A DNA stretch of 64,000 nt from Caulobacter sp. BK020 (lineage in GTDB: Bacteria; Pseudomonadota; Alphaproteobacteria; Caulobacterales; Caulobacteraceae), in the NCBI RefSeq assembly GCF_004342605.1, contig NZ_SLZL01000001.1, positions 124,001-188,000 on the forward strand, in the 5' to 3' direction. Positions 9,990-19,254 of the stretch are shown here, in pieces. The notes under the pieces were generated by a model that did not search any database, was not told the origin of the DNA, and saw nothing but the letters and a program-made list of their open reading frames with translations. The translations under genes were made by a program, and so were the position numbers. Within the stretch, counting starts at the first letter, position 1, and each line of letters starts with the position of its first letter.

Positions 9990-11420
9990 ATGACCGCTCC
10001 CCTCACCGCCCCGTCCCTGCTGGCCTCGGCCAATGTCGATCCCGAGCGCGCCCGCGCCATCCTGGGCGAGGCCCTGGCCGGCGCCGACGACGGGGAACTG
10101 TTCGTCGAGCGCTCGGAAAGCGAATCCTTCGTCTTCGACGACGGCCGGCTGAAGAGCGCCTCCTACGATTCGGGCGAGGGCTTCGGCCTGCGCGTGGTGG
10201 CGGGCGAGACCGCCGGCTACGCCCATTCGGCCGAGATCTCTGAGGCCGCCATCGGCCGCGCCGCCGATTCGGCCCGGCTGGCCCGTCGCGGCTATGCCGG
10301 CGTCAGCGCCGAGGCCCCGCGCGCCACCAACGAAAAGCTCTATGGCGAGGACGACCCGGTCGCCTCCCCCGCCTTCTCCGACAAGGTCGCGCTCCTTCAG
10401 GAGATCGACGCCTTCGCCCGCTCGCGCGATCCACGCGTCGTCCAGGTGATGGCCTCGATGGCCGGCGAGCGGCGCGTGGTCGAGATCCTGCGCGCCGACG
10501 GCCGCCTGCTGCGCGACGTCCGCCCGCTGGTGCGGGTCAATGTCCAGGTCACGGTCGAGAAGGACGGCCGCCGCGAGGCCGGCACGTCCGGGGCCGGCGG
10601 CCGCGCCGGCTTTTCCGCCTGGATCAGCCCCGACAAGTGGCGGGCCCAGGTCGACGAGGCCCTGCGCATGGCCCTGGTCAACCTGGACGCCGTGGCCTGC
10701 CCGGCCGGCGAGATGGACGTGGTGCTGGGCCCCGGCTGGAACGGCGTGCTGCTGCACGAGGCCGTCGGCCACGGCCTGGAGGGCGACTTCAACCGCAAGG
10801 GCATCAGCGCCTTTTCCGGCCGCATCGGCGAACGGGTGGCGGCCAAGGGCGTCACCGTGTTCGACGACGGGGCGATCCCCGGCCGCCGCGGCTCTCTGAC
10901 CATCGACGACGAGGGCACGCCGACCGAGCGCACCGTGCTGATCGAGGACGGGATCCTGGTCGGCTACATGCACGACCGGATGAGCGCCCGCCTGATGGGC
11001 ATGGCGCCCACCGGCAACGGCCGCCGCCAGTCCTACGCCCACATGCCCATGCCGCGCATGACCAACACCGGCATGCTGGCCGGCCAGGACGACCCGGCCG
11101 AGATGATCGCCTCGATGAAGCGCGGCCTCTACTGCGCCAATTTCGGCGGCGGCCAGGTCGACATCACCAACGGCAAGTTCGTCTTCCAGTGCACCGAGGC
11201 CTATCTGGTCGAGGACGGCAAGATCAGCGCCCCGGTCAAGGGTGCCACCCTGATCGGCGACGGCCCCAGCGCCCTGACCCGCGTGACGATGATCGGCAAC
11301 GACTTCGACTTCGACCCCGGCATCGGCGTCTGCGGCAAGTCGGGCCAGGGCGTGCCGGTGGGCGTGGGCCAGCCCTCGCTGAAGATCACCGGCCTGACCG
11401 TGGGCGGCACGGCGGTTTAG
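9990..11420 (+). CDS. tldD: TldD metalloprotease subunit
   Basis: 476 residues, starting MTAPLTAPSLLA. Earlier in-frame starts at 9909 and 9954 fall in or near the repeat and add no conserved sequence. TldD/TldE form a heterodimeric zinc protease that trims unfolded or precursor peptides, first known from microcin B17 and CcdA processing. The active-site HExxxH is present as LLHEAVGHGLEGDF (HEAVGH at about 256-261), with a conserved downstream C-terminal region (GKSGQGVPVGVGQPSLKI). Its partner TldE is encoded at 38236-39567, not adjacent. Confidence 0.95.
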   Translation: MTAPLTAPSLLASANVDPERARAILGEALAGADDGELFVERSESESFVFDDGRLKSASYDSGEGFGLRVVAGETAGYAHSAEISEAAIGRAADSARLARRGYAGVSAEAPRATNEKLYGEDDPVASPAFSDKVALLQEIDAFARSRDPRVVQVMASMAGERRVVEILRADGRLLRDVRPLVRVNVQVTVEKDGRREAGTSGAGGRAGFSAWISPDKWRAQVDEALRMALVNLDAVACPAGEMDVVLGPGWNGVLLHEAVGHGLEGDFNRKGISAFSGRIGERVAAKGVTVFDDGAIPGRRGSLTIDDEGTPTERTVLIEDGILVGYMHDRMSARLMGMAPTGNGRRQSYAHMPMPRMTNTGMLAGQDDPAEMIASMKRGLYCANFGGGQVDITNGKFVFQCTEAYLVEDGKISAPVKGATLIGDGPSALTRVTMIGNDFDFDPGIGVCGKSGQGVPVGVGQPSLKITGLTVGGTAV

Positions 11421-11446
11421 GCAAGGCTGGCCCGAGGGATCTGGCG

Positions 11447-12046
11447 ATGACGCGGGAAGAGGGTCTTGGTCGCGCCATCCGGCTGGTGGCGGCGCTAAAC
11501 CTGGCCTATTTCGGCGTGGAGTTCGCCGTGGCGCTGCACATCGGGTCGGTCTCGCTGCTGGCCGACAGCATCGACTTCCTCGAGGACGCGGCCGTCAACT
11601 TCCTGATCCTCGTCGCTCTCGGCTGGAGCGCCAGGCGAAGGGCCCGGGTCGGCATGGCCCTGGCGGGCGTCCTGCTGGCGCCGGCCCTGGCCTTCCTCTG
11701 GGCCCTGTGGCGCAAGTACGCCGATCCTGTCCCGCCCGAGGCCCTGCGCCTGACCCTGACCGGGGCCGGCGCCCTGGCCGTCAACCTCTGTTGCGCGTTC
11801 GTCCTGGCCCGGTTCCGGCATCATTCGGGCAGCCTGACCAAGGCGGCGTTCCTGTCGGCCCGCAACGACGCGCTGGCGAACATCGCGATCATCGCCGCGG
11901 GCGCCGCCACGCTGTTCACCCGCTCGCCCTGGCCCGACGTGGTCGTCGGCCTGGGCGTCGCCTGCATGAACATCGACGCCGCCAAGGCGGTCTGGACGGC
12001 GGCCCGTGGCGAGCACGAGGCCGAGCAAAACCAGGCCGAACCCTAA
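11447..12046 (+). CDS. Short CDF-like cation transporter family protein
   Basis: 199 residues with five or so membrane helices. It aligns by eye with the membrane part of cation diffusion facilitators: LLADSIDFLEDAAVN stands where the family has LLADAxHxxxD, and SARNDALANIAIIAAG stands in the second site. The usual histidines are replaced and there is no C-terminal metal-binding domain, so the metal site is altered or lost. A GAGGG ribosome binding site precedes the ATG. Function as a metal exporter is uncertain. It follows tldD by 26 bases and may be co-transcribed. Confidence 0.75.
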   Translation: MTREEGLGRAIRLVAALNLAYFGVEFAVALHIGSVSLLADSIDFLEDAAVNFLILVALGWSARRRARVGMALAGVLLAPALAFLWALWRKYADPVPPEALRLTLTGAGALAVNLCCAFVLARFRHHSGSLTKAAFLSARNDALANIAIIAAGAATLFTRSPWPDVVVGLGVACMNIDAAKAVWTAARGEHEAEQNQAEP

Positions 12047-12101
12047 GCCAAGACATTATCTGGAAAAGGAAAAATGGCGCCCACCCAGGTGATCGGCGGA
12101 A

Positions 12102-12116
12102 ACATTTCACAAATGT
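12102..12116. promoter_or_regulatory. Inverted repeat upstream of the TonB receptor
   Basis: ACATTT-CAC-AAATGT, a perfect 15-base palindrome in an AT-richer stretch between the cation transporter and the receptor gene. A candidate operator; the regulator is unknown. Confidence 0.4.
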
Positions 12117-12139
12117 AACCTACCTTTCGGTTTTGTAAC

Positions 12140-14257
12140 TTGGCCTTGCGCCACCCGGCGCACAGGGTCGCGACCAACAAAGCGGGGGCGCTTTGGGGGT
12201 ATCGCGCCATGGGTCTGGCTTCCGTCGTCTTTGTCCTGGGACTGGCCTCGCCGCAGGCCCAGGCCGACCCCGCCCCGGCCGCGCCCCTGCAGGTCGCCGC
12301 GCCCGCCGCCGAGGCCCAGCGCGGGGTGACGGCCTATCCGCCCGAGTTCTTCGCCGAGCAGCGGCCCAGCACCGCCTTCGACATGATCACCCGCCTGCCC
12401 GGCTTCCGGCTGGATCGCGGCGACAGCGCCCGCGGCTTCGCCGGCACAGCCGGCAACGTGCTGGTCAACGGCGAGCGCCCCACCACCAAGAGCGACAGCC
12501 TCGAGGACATCCTCAAGCGCATCTCGGCCTCGGCCGTCGAGCGGGTGGAGCTGATCCGCGGCGGCGCCCCGGGCATCGACATGCAGGGCCAGACGATCCT
12601 GGCCAATGTGGTGATCAAGTCGACGGTGCAGGTCGAGAAGGTCGCCAACATCCAGACCTATCTCTATCCCGACGGCCTGTTCGGCCCGCTGCTGGAGTTC
12701 CAGGCCTCGCGCCGCGACGGGATCAACGAGATCGAGGGCTCGCTGAAGGCCACCGTCGACCGCACCGACCAGACCTTCGACGGCGGCGCGCGGGTGACCA
12801 GCTTCCCCGACGGCCGCCCGACCATCCGCGAAGCGGTCAAGGGCTACGACCAGATCCAGAACTATGCGGCGCGCGGCGCGATCCAGCGGGCGGCGCCGGG
12901 CGGCAAGATCCGGGTCAACGGCAAGATCGAGTACTTCTCGTTCGATCGCGACGTCGTCTACACCCGCTACCAGCCCAGTCCCGGCCGCCAGGACAGCGGC
13001 GAGACCAGCCAGGAATGGACCGGCGAGTTCGGCGCCCGCTACGACGCCCGGCTGGGTCCGCGCACCGACCTGCAGCTGGTGTTCCTGCAAAACCTGGGCG
13101 ACGAGATCTATGGCTCGACCCTGGCCCTGCCCGGCCGCGCCGAGGTCTATCGCGAGCGCGACAAGACCGGCGAGAGCATCCTGCGCGGCGAGCTCAAGCA
13201 CCGCCGCTCCCAGGCCCTGTCGCTGGAGGGCAGCGTCGAGGGCGCCTACAATTTCCTGGACGGCGACACCCGCTACGACGTCAACGGCGCCCCGGTCGAC
13301 ATCGGCCCGCCGCATGTGAAGGTCGAGGAGCTGCGCGGCGAGGCGGCCGGCAAGGCGGTGTGGCGCGCCACGCCGAAACTGACGATCGAGGCCGGGGCGC
13401 GGATGGAGGTCTCGCGCATCACCCAGAGCGGCGGCGTCGACGTGGAGCGCAGCTTCTTCTACCCCAAGCCCCGGGTGCTGGCGACCTGGAGCCCCAACAG
13501 CGTCGACCAGCTGCGGGTGCGGGTCGAGCGCGAGGTCGGCCAGCTGGACTTCGGCGACTTCATCGCCTCGGCCGACCTGACGGCCGGCAGCCAGGACGGC
13601 GCGGACGTCAACCTGGAGCCCCAGCGCTCGTGGGTCGGCGAGGTCGCCTGGGAGCGGCGGTTCTGGGGCGCGGGCTCGCTGTCGACCACCCTGACTCACG
13701 CCGAGATCTCCGATGTCGTCGACTACAAGCCCCTGAAAGGCGGTGGCGACGCGCCCAGCAACATCGGCTCGGGCCGGTCCGACCAGTTCGTGATCCTGAT
13801 GACCCTGCCGACCCAGAGGCTGGGCGTTTCCGGCGGCCAGGTGAAGGCCCGCCTCAGCTGGTTCGACAGCGAGGTCACCGATCCGGTCACCTTCCACAAG
13901 CGCCGCATCACCAACGCCACGCCATTCGTCTGCAACCTCAGCTTCACGCGCGACATGCCGGGCGGCAAATGGAGCTGGGGAGCCTCGCGCAACTGCCCCA
14001 ACGAGTACAGCCGCTTCCGCCTGGGCGAGGTGCGCACCCAACGCTTCGAGCCGTATTTCGAGGGCTTCGTCGAGTGGAAGCCCGGCCCCGACCTGACGGT
14101 GCGCACCACCCTGTCCAACTGGACCTCGCGCAACGTCACGCGCGAGCGGGTGATCTACAAGGGCTCACGCGCCGACGGCCTGGTGGACCGCGTCGAGTAC
14201 CGCTCGCTGCCGTTCGAGCCGTACCTGTTCGTTCAGGTGAGGAAGCGGCTGGGTTAG
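12140..14257 (+). CDS. TonB-dependent receptor with plug domain
   Basis: 705 residues from a TTG start; an ATG at 12209 would give 682. The longer form supplies a basic n-region before the hydrophobic core ending SPQAQA, so it makes the better signal peptide, but its ribosome site is poor. The plug domain (about residues 75-175: FDMITRLPGFRLDRG, NVLVNGERPTTKSD, RVELIRGGAPGIDMQG) is clear. The rest is outer-membrane beta-strands ending in an aromatic-rich terminus (FEPYLFVQVRKRLG). It imports an unknown ligand across the outer membrane using TonB energy. It lies directly upstream of an ABC importer, which may move the same ligand across the inner membrane (inference). Confidence 0.9.
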   Translation: MALRHPAHRVATNKAGALWGYRAMGLASVVFVLGLASPQAQADPAPAAPLQVAAPAAEAQRGVTAYPPEFFAEQRPSTAFDMITRLPGFRLDRGDSARGFAGTAGNVLVNGERPTTKSDSLEDILKRISASAVERVELIRGGAPGIDMQGQTILANVVIKSTVQVEKVANIQTYLYPDGLFGPLLEFQASRRDGINEIEGSLKATVDRTDQTFDGGARVTSFPDGRPTIREAVKGYDQIQNYAARGAIQRAAPGGKIRVNGKIEYFSFDRDVVYTRYQPSPGRQDSGETSQEWTGEFGARYDARLGPRTDLQLVFLQNLGDEIYGSTLALPGRAEVYRERDKTGESILRGELKHRRSQALSLEGSVEGAYNFLDGDTRYDVNGAPVDIGPPHVKVEELRGEAAGKAVWRATPKLTIEAGARMEVSRITQSGGVDVERSFFYPKPRVLATWSPNSVDQLRVRVEREVGQLDFGDFIASADLTAGSQDGADVNLEPQRSWVGEVAWERRFWGAGSLSTTLTHAEISDVVDYKPLKGGGDAPSNIGSGRSDQFVILMTLPTQRLGVSGGQVKARLSWFDSEVTDPVTFHKRRITNATPFVCNLSFTRDMPGGKWSWGASRNCPNEYSRFRLGEVRTQRFEPYFEGFVEWKPGPDLTVRTTLSNWTSRNVTRERVIYKGSRADGLVDRVEYRSLPFEPYLFVQVRKRLG

Positions 14258-14307
14258 GGGGCGGCAGACCTTGGCGCCTCGCCTCCCACCCCACTATCGA
14301 GACCAGC

Positions 14308-14336
14308 TTGACAACACCGTTCGAAGGGCGCATTCC
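14308..14336 (+). promoter_or_regulatory. Possible promoter of the ABC operon
   Basis: TTGACA at 14308-14313 and CATTCC at 14331-14336 with 17-base spacing. The -35 is perfect but the -10 is weak. It would start transcription just before the structured leader. Confidence 0.35.
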
Positions 14337-14498
14337 GCCGCCGCGCTCGTTGCTGCACTGCAGCGGCGAGACGAACAACGGAAACCCAGACCCCATGCCT
14401 AGCGACAGTCACAGTCGATCCACCACGCCGCGAAAAGCGTCGCGCTAGGGGTTCAACGGGCTCCTTGCTGACGGCCGATCGCGGCCATAGTCACAAGG
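14318..14498 (+). ncRNA. Structured 5' leader, candidate riboswitch or attenuator
   Basis: Three hairpin units stand in series before the permease gene. An 11-bp helix with G-U pairs covers 14346-14356 / 14360-14370, with weaker outer pairing CCGTT / AACGG around it. A CCTAGCG (14398-14404) / CGCTAGG (14443-14449) helix encloses an ACGC/GCGT inner stem. A near-perfect terminal hairpin covers 14463-14498 (CCTTG, TGAC and GGCCG pairing with CGGCC, GTCA and CAAGG around an ATCG loop). The 3' strand of the last hairpin contains AAGG (14495-14498), the only plausible ribosome binding site for the ATG at 14508. It matches no riboswitch class I know. Confidence 0.45.
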
Positions 14499-14507
14499 TG
14501 AAGCCCC

Positions 14508-16265
14508 ATGGTTTTCCTCTCCGGAGACCTCAAGGCCGCGCGCCCGCTCGCGCGCTTCCTCCGCGCCGGAACCATCCCCTCGTGGGCGGATCTGGTCGCC
14601 TTCGTCCTGCTCGCCGCCCTGGCCATCCTGGTCGTGCGCGGCGCCGAGGACATGAGCCAGCCCCTGGCGGCCCTGCACGCCGCCCCGGTGACGCTGGACC
14701 CCGCGCGCCTGCCCGAATACGCGCTGCGCACCACGCTGCGGATGTTCCTGGCGCTTTTCGCCTCGCTCGTCTTCACGTTCACGGTCGCCACCCTGGCGGC
14801 CAGGAGCCGAAAGGCCGAGCTGCTGATCGTGCCGGCGCTGGACATCCTGCAATCGGTGCCGGTGCTGGGTTTCCTGACCTTCACGGTCACCTTCTTCATG
14901 GGCCTGTTCCCCGGCCGCCAGCTGGGTGTGGAGTGCGCGGCGATCTTCGCCATCTTCACCAGCCAGGCCTGGAACATGGCCTTCAGCTTCTACCAGTCGC
15001 TGCGGACCATCCCCGCTGACCTGGACGAGGTCAGCCGCCAGTTCGGCTTTTCGCCCTGGCGGCGCTTTACACGACTGGAACTGCCGTTCGCCACGCCCGG
15101 CCTGGTCTGGAATGTGATGATGTCGATGTCGGGCGGCTGGTTCTTCGTCGTGGCGTCCGAGGCCATCACCGTGGGCGACACCACCGTCACCCTGCCGGGC
15201 ATCGGCTCGTGGCTGTCGGTGGCCATCGCCCGCCAGGACATGAAGGCCGTCGCCTTCGGGGTCGCGGCCATGGCCGTGGTCATCGTCCTCTACGACCAGC
15301 TGGTCTTCCGTCCGATCGTCGCCTGGGCCGACAAGTTCCGCTTCGAGCAGACCGCCAGCCAGCAGCGGCCGGCCTCGTGGCTCTATGACCTGCTGCGTCG
15401 CGCGGCGTGGACACGGTCGCTGGCCCAGCCGTTGGCGACCGCCGCACGCCGCATCGCGGACCTGCGCCCGCCTATCCGTCTCTCACCATCGCGCCTTCCG
15501 CCCCCGCCGCCCCTCGTCGGCCGGAGCATCGACGGTCTCTGGCTGCTGGCGGTCGCCGCGACGGTCGGCGGCGGGATCTGGACCCTGTGGTCGTTCCTCA
15601 GCGCGCGCCTGACCGTCGGCGATCTTGGCGAAGTGTCGGTCCTCGGCCTGGCGACCCTGGTTCGGGTGGTGGCGCTGATCGCCCTGACGACCCTGATCTG
15701 GGTTCCGATCGGCGTCTGGATCGGCCTGCGTCCGGCCTGGGCCGAGCGCCTGCAGCCGATCGCCCAGTTCCTGGCCGCCTTCCCGGCCAATGTGATGTTC
15801 CCGTTCGCCGTGGCGGCCATCGTCGCCCTGCATCTGAACCCCAACGTCTGGCTCTCGCCGCTGATGGTGCTGGGGACCCAGTGGTACATCCTGTTCAACG
15901 TCATCGCCGGGGCCAGCGCCATCCCCAGCGACCTGAAGGAGGCCGCCGGCATGTTCGGCCTCAAGGGCTGGCAGTGGTGGCGCCAGGTCGCGATCCCGGG
16001 GATCTTCCCCTACTACGTGACCGGCGCGCTGACCGCTTCAGGCGGGTCGTGGAACGCCAGCATCGTCGCCGAGGCGGTCAGCTGGGGCCACGAGCACCTC
16101 GAGGCGGCGGGCCTGGGGGCCTACATCGCCAAGGCCACCGCGGCCGGCGACGGGGCGCGCGTCGCCCTGGGCGTGGCCGTCATGTCCGTCTTCGTCATCG
16201 CCTTCAATCGCGCGCTGTGGCGGCCGATGTACCGCTTCGCCGAACGTCGCCTGCGCCTGGCCTAA
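14508..16265 (+). CDS. ABC transporter permease, duplicated domain (COG4986-type)
   Basis: 585 residues with two binding-protein-dependent permease domains in one chain (about 80-275 and 375-575). Each has its EAA loop: the first around [25 protein letters not shown], the second around [26 protein letters not shown] polar linker (about 285-330) joins the two. Such duplicated permeases belong to the nitrate/sulfonate/taurine/bicarbonate branch of importers. No periplasmic binding protein is encoded beside it, which is unusual. Followed after 14 bases by its ATPase. Substrate unknown. Confidence 0.9.
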   Translation: MVFLSGDLKAARPLARFLRAGTIPSWADLVAFVLLAALAILVVRGAEDMSQPLAALHAAPVTLDPARLPEYALRTTLRMFLALFASLVFTFTVATLAARSRKAELLIVPALDILQSVPVLGFLTFTVTFFMGLFPGRQLGVECAAIFAIFTSQAWNMAFSFYQSLRTIPADLDEVSRQFGFSPWRRFTRLELPFATPGLVWNVMMSMSGGWFFVVASEAITVGDTTVTLPGIGSWLSVAIARQDMKAVAFGVAAMAVVIVLYDQLVFRPIVAWADKFRFEQTASQQRPASWLYDLLRRAAWTRSLAQPLATAARRIADLRPPIRLSPSRLPPPPPLVGRSIDGLWLLAVAATVGGGIWTLWSFLSARLTVGDLGEVSVLGLATLVRVVALIALTTLIWVPIGVWIGLRPAWAERLQPIAQFLAAFPANVMFPFAVAAIVALHLNPNVWLSPLMVLGTQWYILFNVIAGASAIPSDLKEAAGMFGLKGWQWWRQVAIPGIFPYYVTGALTASGGSWNASIVAEAVSWGHEHLEAAGLGAYIAKATAAGDGARVALGVAVMSVFVIAFNRALWRPMYRFAERRLRLA

Positions 16266-16279
16266 AGGGAGATCATCCC

Positions 16280-17590
16280 ATGACCCACTTCACCCACGTC
16301 AAGGACACCCGCCTGGTCGAGGCCAAGGCCGTGCGTCACCTCTATGGCAAGGCCGAGGGCGCCAACCTGCTGGTGCTCGACAATGTCGACCTGACCCTGT
16401 GCGAAAACGAGATCGTCGGCCTCTTGGGCCGGTCGGGCTCGGGCAAGTCGACCCTGCTGCGCTCGATCGCCGGGCTGATCCGGCCGACCTCGGGCGAGAT
16501 CATCTTCCCCGAGCGGGTCGACGGGCCGACCACGGTCAGCATGGTGTTCCAGAGCTTCGCGCTCTTTCCCTGGCTGACGGTCCTGCAGAACGTCGAGGTC
16601 GGACTGGAGGCCAAGGGCGTCAAGCCGGCCGAGCGCCGCCGCCGCGCGCTTGCCGCCATCGACCTGATCGGACTGGACGGCTTCGAGAACGCCTATCCCA
16701 AGGAGCTGTCGGGCGGCATGCGCCAGCGCGTGGGCCTGGCCCGCGCCCTGGTGGTCGATCCCTCGATCCTGCTGATGGACGAGCCGTTCTCGGCCCTGGA
16801 CGTCCTGACCGCCGAGACCCTGCGCACCGACCTGCTCGACCTTTGGGGCGAGGGGCGGATGCCGATCAAGTCCATCCTGATGGTCACCCACAACATCGAG
16901 GAGGCGGTGCTGATGTGCGACCGCATCCTGGTGTTCTCGTCCAATCCGGGCCGCGTGGTCTCGACGATCAAGGTCGACCTGCCCCAGCCGCGCAACCGCC
17001 AGGATCCGGCCTTCCGGGATCTGGTCGAGCGGATCTACGCCCAGATGACCCGGCCCGACCAGGCCCCCGCGGCCCGCGACGGGGTCTTTCCCGGCATCGG
17101 CCTTGGCTTGGTGTTGCCGCGTGTCTCGACCAATGTCCTCGCCGGCTTGATCGAAGCGGTGCATGCTGCTCCATTCGATGGCCGGGCCCCGATGTCGGAC
17201 CTCGCTCAAGACCTGCGGTACGAGGCCGACGAGCTGTTCCCCATCGCCGAGACCCTGCAGTTGCTGCGCTTGGCCGAGCTGCGCGAGGGCGATTTGGTGC
17301 TGACCGCCACCGCCCGCCGTTACGCCGAGGCCGACGTCGACGCCCGCAAGGCGATCTTCGCGCAGCAGCTCCTGAGCCATGTCCCGCTGGCCGCGCACGT
17401 ACGGCGAGTGCTGGACGACCGGCCCAGCCACGCCGCGCCGGCCAGCCGCTTCCGCGATGAACTGGAGGACTTCATGTCCGCCGACTATGCCGACCAGACT
17501 CTGCGGTCGGTGACCAACTGGAGCCGCTATGCCGAGGCCTTCTCGTACGACGAGGGGGTAGACCGGTTCTCGCTGGACGACGCCGTCTAG
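16280..17590 (+). CDS. ABC transporter ATPase with C-terminal AAA-associated domain
   Basis: 436 residues. The NrtD/SsuB-like ATPase half has Walker [10 protein letters not shown] (about 50-58), Q-loop [10 protein letters not shown], signature LSGGMRQR (about 150), Walker [14 protein letters not shown] and the H-loop VTHNIEEA. The C-terminal 160 residues are not part of the usual ATPase. They resemble the AAA-associated C-terminal domain (winged-helix-like) found on this importer subfamily, which may be regulatory. The TAG stop lies inside the left terminal repeat of the element at 17587-17692, so the element abuts the gene end. Confidence 0.9.
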   Translation: MTHFTHVKDTRLVEAKAVRHLYGKAEGANLLVLDNVDLTLCENEIVGLLGRSGSGKSTLLRSIAGLIRPTSGEIIFPERVDGPTTVSMVFQSFALFPWLTVLQNVEVGLEAKGVKPAERRRRALAAIDLIGLDGFENAYPKELSGGMRQRVGLARALVVDPSILLMDEPFSALDVLTAETLRTDLLDLWGEGRMPIKSILMVTHNIEEAVLMCDRILVFSSNPGRVVSTIKVDLPQPRNRQDPAFRDLVERIYAQMTRPDQAPAARDGVFPGIGLGLVLPRVSTNVLAGLIEAVHAAPFDGRAPMSDLAQDLRYEADELFPIAETLQLLRLAELREGDLVLTATARRYAEADVDARKAIFAQQLLSHVPLAAHVRRVLDDRPSHAAPASRFRDELEDFMSADYADQTLRSVTNWSRYAEAFSYDEGVDRFSLDDAV

Positions 17591-17692
17591 AGCAAATCGC
17601 GCGATATAGGAATCGCACGATTTTCTATATCTCTTTGTTTTCGCATCGTTTTTGCGGAAAACCGGCATCCACTTTTCCGCGCGATGCTCTAG
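17587..17692. mobile_element. Small terminal-inverted-repeat element (MITE/REP-like)
   Basis: 106 AT-richer bases with perfect 8-base ends CTAGAGCA (17587-17594) and TGCTCTAG (17685-17692), each continued inward by TCGCGCG-type sequence. Two internal hairpins: GATATAG / CTATATC (17603-17609 / 17625-17631) and GCGGAAAA / TTTTCCGC (17654-17661 / 17673-17680). The GCGGAAAA...TTTTCCGC core resembles a dispersed repeat I know from many alphaproteobacterial genomes. No coding capacity. Confidence 0.75.
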
Positions 17693-17708
17693 AACCCAGG
17701 GGAAGGCC

Positions 17709-18398
17709 ATGACCTTGAAACTCGTCATCCTGGGCGCGGCCATCGCCGCGTCCAGCCTTCTCGCGGCCGAAGCCCGGGCGTCGGGCAACGAACACGTCGT
17801 CGACGATGCGGCGGTCGAGACGCCGGGCGTCTGCCACCTGGAGATCTGGACCACTCGGTTTTCACAACGGCAGGGCCTGATCAATCTCTCGCCGGCCTGC
17901 ACGCGCAAGGCTTGGCCTCGGCTGGAGATCGGCGGGGGGCTACAGCGCGTCTGGAGCGACGGCGCCGTCGAGACCGCGGTTGGGCCCGCCCTGAAGCTCA
18001 ACATCCTGCCGGAAGAGAAGGGGGTTGGGCTCGGCTTGGCGGGAGCGGCTGGCTACGGCGTGCGCGCGGGCCATCTCGACACCGCCAGCCTGATCGCGCC
18101 GGTCACGATCCCTGTCAGCCAGAGGCTGCGGGTCAACTTGAACGCAGGCTGGAGCTATGTCCGCGCCGACGCCAAGTCCCACGCCGCCTTTGTCGGCGCC
18201 CAGGCCGAGTGGACCATGGCGAGAAACTTGACCTTGATGGTCGAGACTTTCCGGCGTGGAGCCGGCCATACTGGCGGCCAGCTCGGCCTGCGCTGGACCC
18301 CGGGCGGCGGGCGGTTCGATCTCGATCTCGTCGCTGGTCGCCGGATCGACGGCGCCAGCCCGCGGGCGATCTCGATCGGTCTGACGATGCGACGGTGA
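17709..18398 (+). CDS. Exported hypothetical protein, probable beta-barrel
   Basis: 229 residues from MTLKLVILGAAIAASSLLAAEARA, a clean signal peptide. The mature part contains two cysteines (PGVCHLEIW and SPACTRKA, perhaps disulfide-linked) and then alternating amphipathic strands with Gly and aromatic residues (LEIGGGLQRVW, GLGLAGAAGYG, LRVNLNAGWSYV, AQAEWTMARNLTLMVE, GQLGLRWTPG), ending AISIGLTMRR. This is the look of an outer-membrane barrel of about ten strands. No family recognised. It sits just after the inverted-repeat element, which may separate it from the ABC operon. Confidence 0.7.
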   Translation: MTLKLVILGAAIAASSLLAAEARASGNEHVVDDAAVETPGVCHLEIWTTRFSQRQGLINLSPACTRKAWPRLEIGGGLQRVWSDGAVETAVGPALKLNILPEEKGVGLGLAGAAGYGVRAGHLDTASLIAPVTIPVSQRLRVNLNAGWSYVRADAKSHAAFVGAQAEWTMARNLTLMVETFRRGAGHTGGQLGLRWTPGGGRFDLDLVAGRRIDGASPRAISIGLTMRR

Positions 18399-18474
18399 AC
18401 GCCGGCCAACGGACGGCGCGACATTCCGGCGGTGTCGTAGGTTCCGCTATGGGCGCACCATCGCCCTCCGCCCC

Positions 18475-19254
18475 CTACTTGTTGACGATCTTGATGATCC
18501 GCTTCGACGACGGGCGGCCCGACAGGCCCTTGCCGGGGGCGTAGGTGACCGTCAGGTCGCCGCCCTTCAGGGTTGCGCCGGGCTTGTGCCCCTCGGCCAG
18601 CAGGACGCGGGTCACGCGGGTCAGCAGGTTGCGGTCGCCGTCGCGGGCCATGCGCTCGAAGGCCTCGGCGGTGACGGTGGCGGTGTCGGCGACCAGGACC
18701 GAGGTGGCGGGGGTGGCGTCGTCGACGGTCTCGAACGCCACCCGGTGCTGGGCCGCGCGGCTGGCCCGGGCGCTGGCCTGGACCAGCCGCTGGAACAGGG
18801 CGTTGACCGAGATGAACGGCGGCGGCTGGATCGAGCTGGCCTTGCCCATCAGGGCCGCGGCGTCGCCGCCGGGCCGCTCGCGGGTGAACAGGGTCATGCC
18901 GCCCAGCTTGCTGGCCCGCAGCACCGGCTCGCCCAGCTCGTTCTTGTAGATGGTGTCGCCGCGCGGCGCCGGCTGGGGCGACAGCACCCAGACCTCGGAG
19001 CTGTTCTCGAACTTCAGCAGGGGCTGGGGCGCGGCACGGTCCAGGATGAAGGCGTCGCCGGTCTCGGCCACATAGCGGGCGATGGGCGGCGCCGGCGCCT
19101 TGCGGGTCTCGCCCCGGGCGCCGAAGAACGCGTCGCGCAGGCTGGACTGGGCGTTCGCGGCGCCGCCCGTGGCCGCGCCCGTGGCCGCGAAGGCGAACGC
19201 CAGCAAAATCGCCCAGCGCCCTGGCCCCGTCATCACAGCCGATCGACTCTTCAT
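18475..19254 (-). CDS. Exported DUF4908-like protein
   Basis: 259 residues from MKSRSAVMTGPGRW; longer starts at 19266 and 19320 are possible. A signal peptide (ILLAFAFAATGAATGGAANA) precedes a mature domain with SLRDAFFGARGETRKAPAPPIARYVAETGDAFILDR, FENSSEVWVLSPQPAPRGDTIYKNELGEPVLR and a C-terminal basic tail (SGRPSSKRIIKIVNK). The pattern matches, from memory, a Caulobacterales periplasmic family (DUF4908) of unknown function. Convergent with the exported protein at 17709-18398. Confidence 0.7.
   Translation of the reverse strand: MKSRSAVMTGPGRWAILLAFAFAATGAATGGAANAQSSLRDAFFGARGETRKAPAPPIARYVAETGDAFILDRAAPQPLLKFENSSEVWVLSPQPAPRGDTIYKNELGEPVLRASKLGGMTLFTRERPGGDAAALMGKASSIQPPPFISVNALFQRLVQASARASRAAQHRVAFETVDDATPATSVLVADTATVTAEAFERMARDGDRNLLTRVTRVLLAEGHKPGATLKGGDLTVTYAPGKGLSGRPSSKRIIKIVNK

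Noticed and set aside
14318..14507. Guanidine, TPP, cobalamin, SAM-II or fluoride riboswitch
   Set aside because: The class-specific conserved loops (for example ACGR-type loops or the CTGAGA core of TPP) are not present. The region is reported only as an unclassified structured leader.
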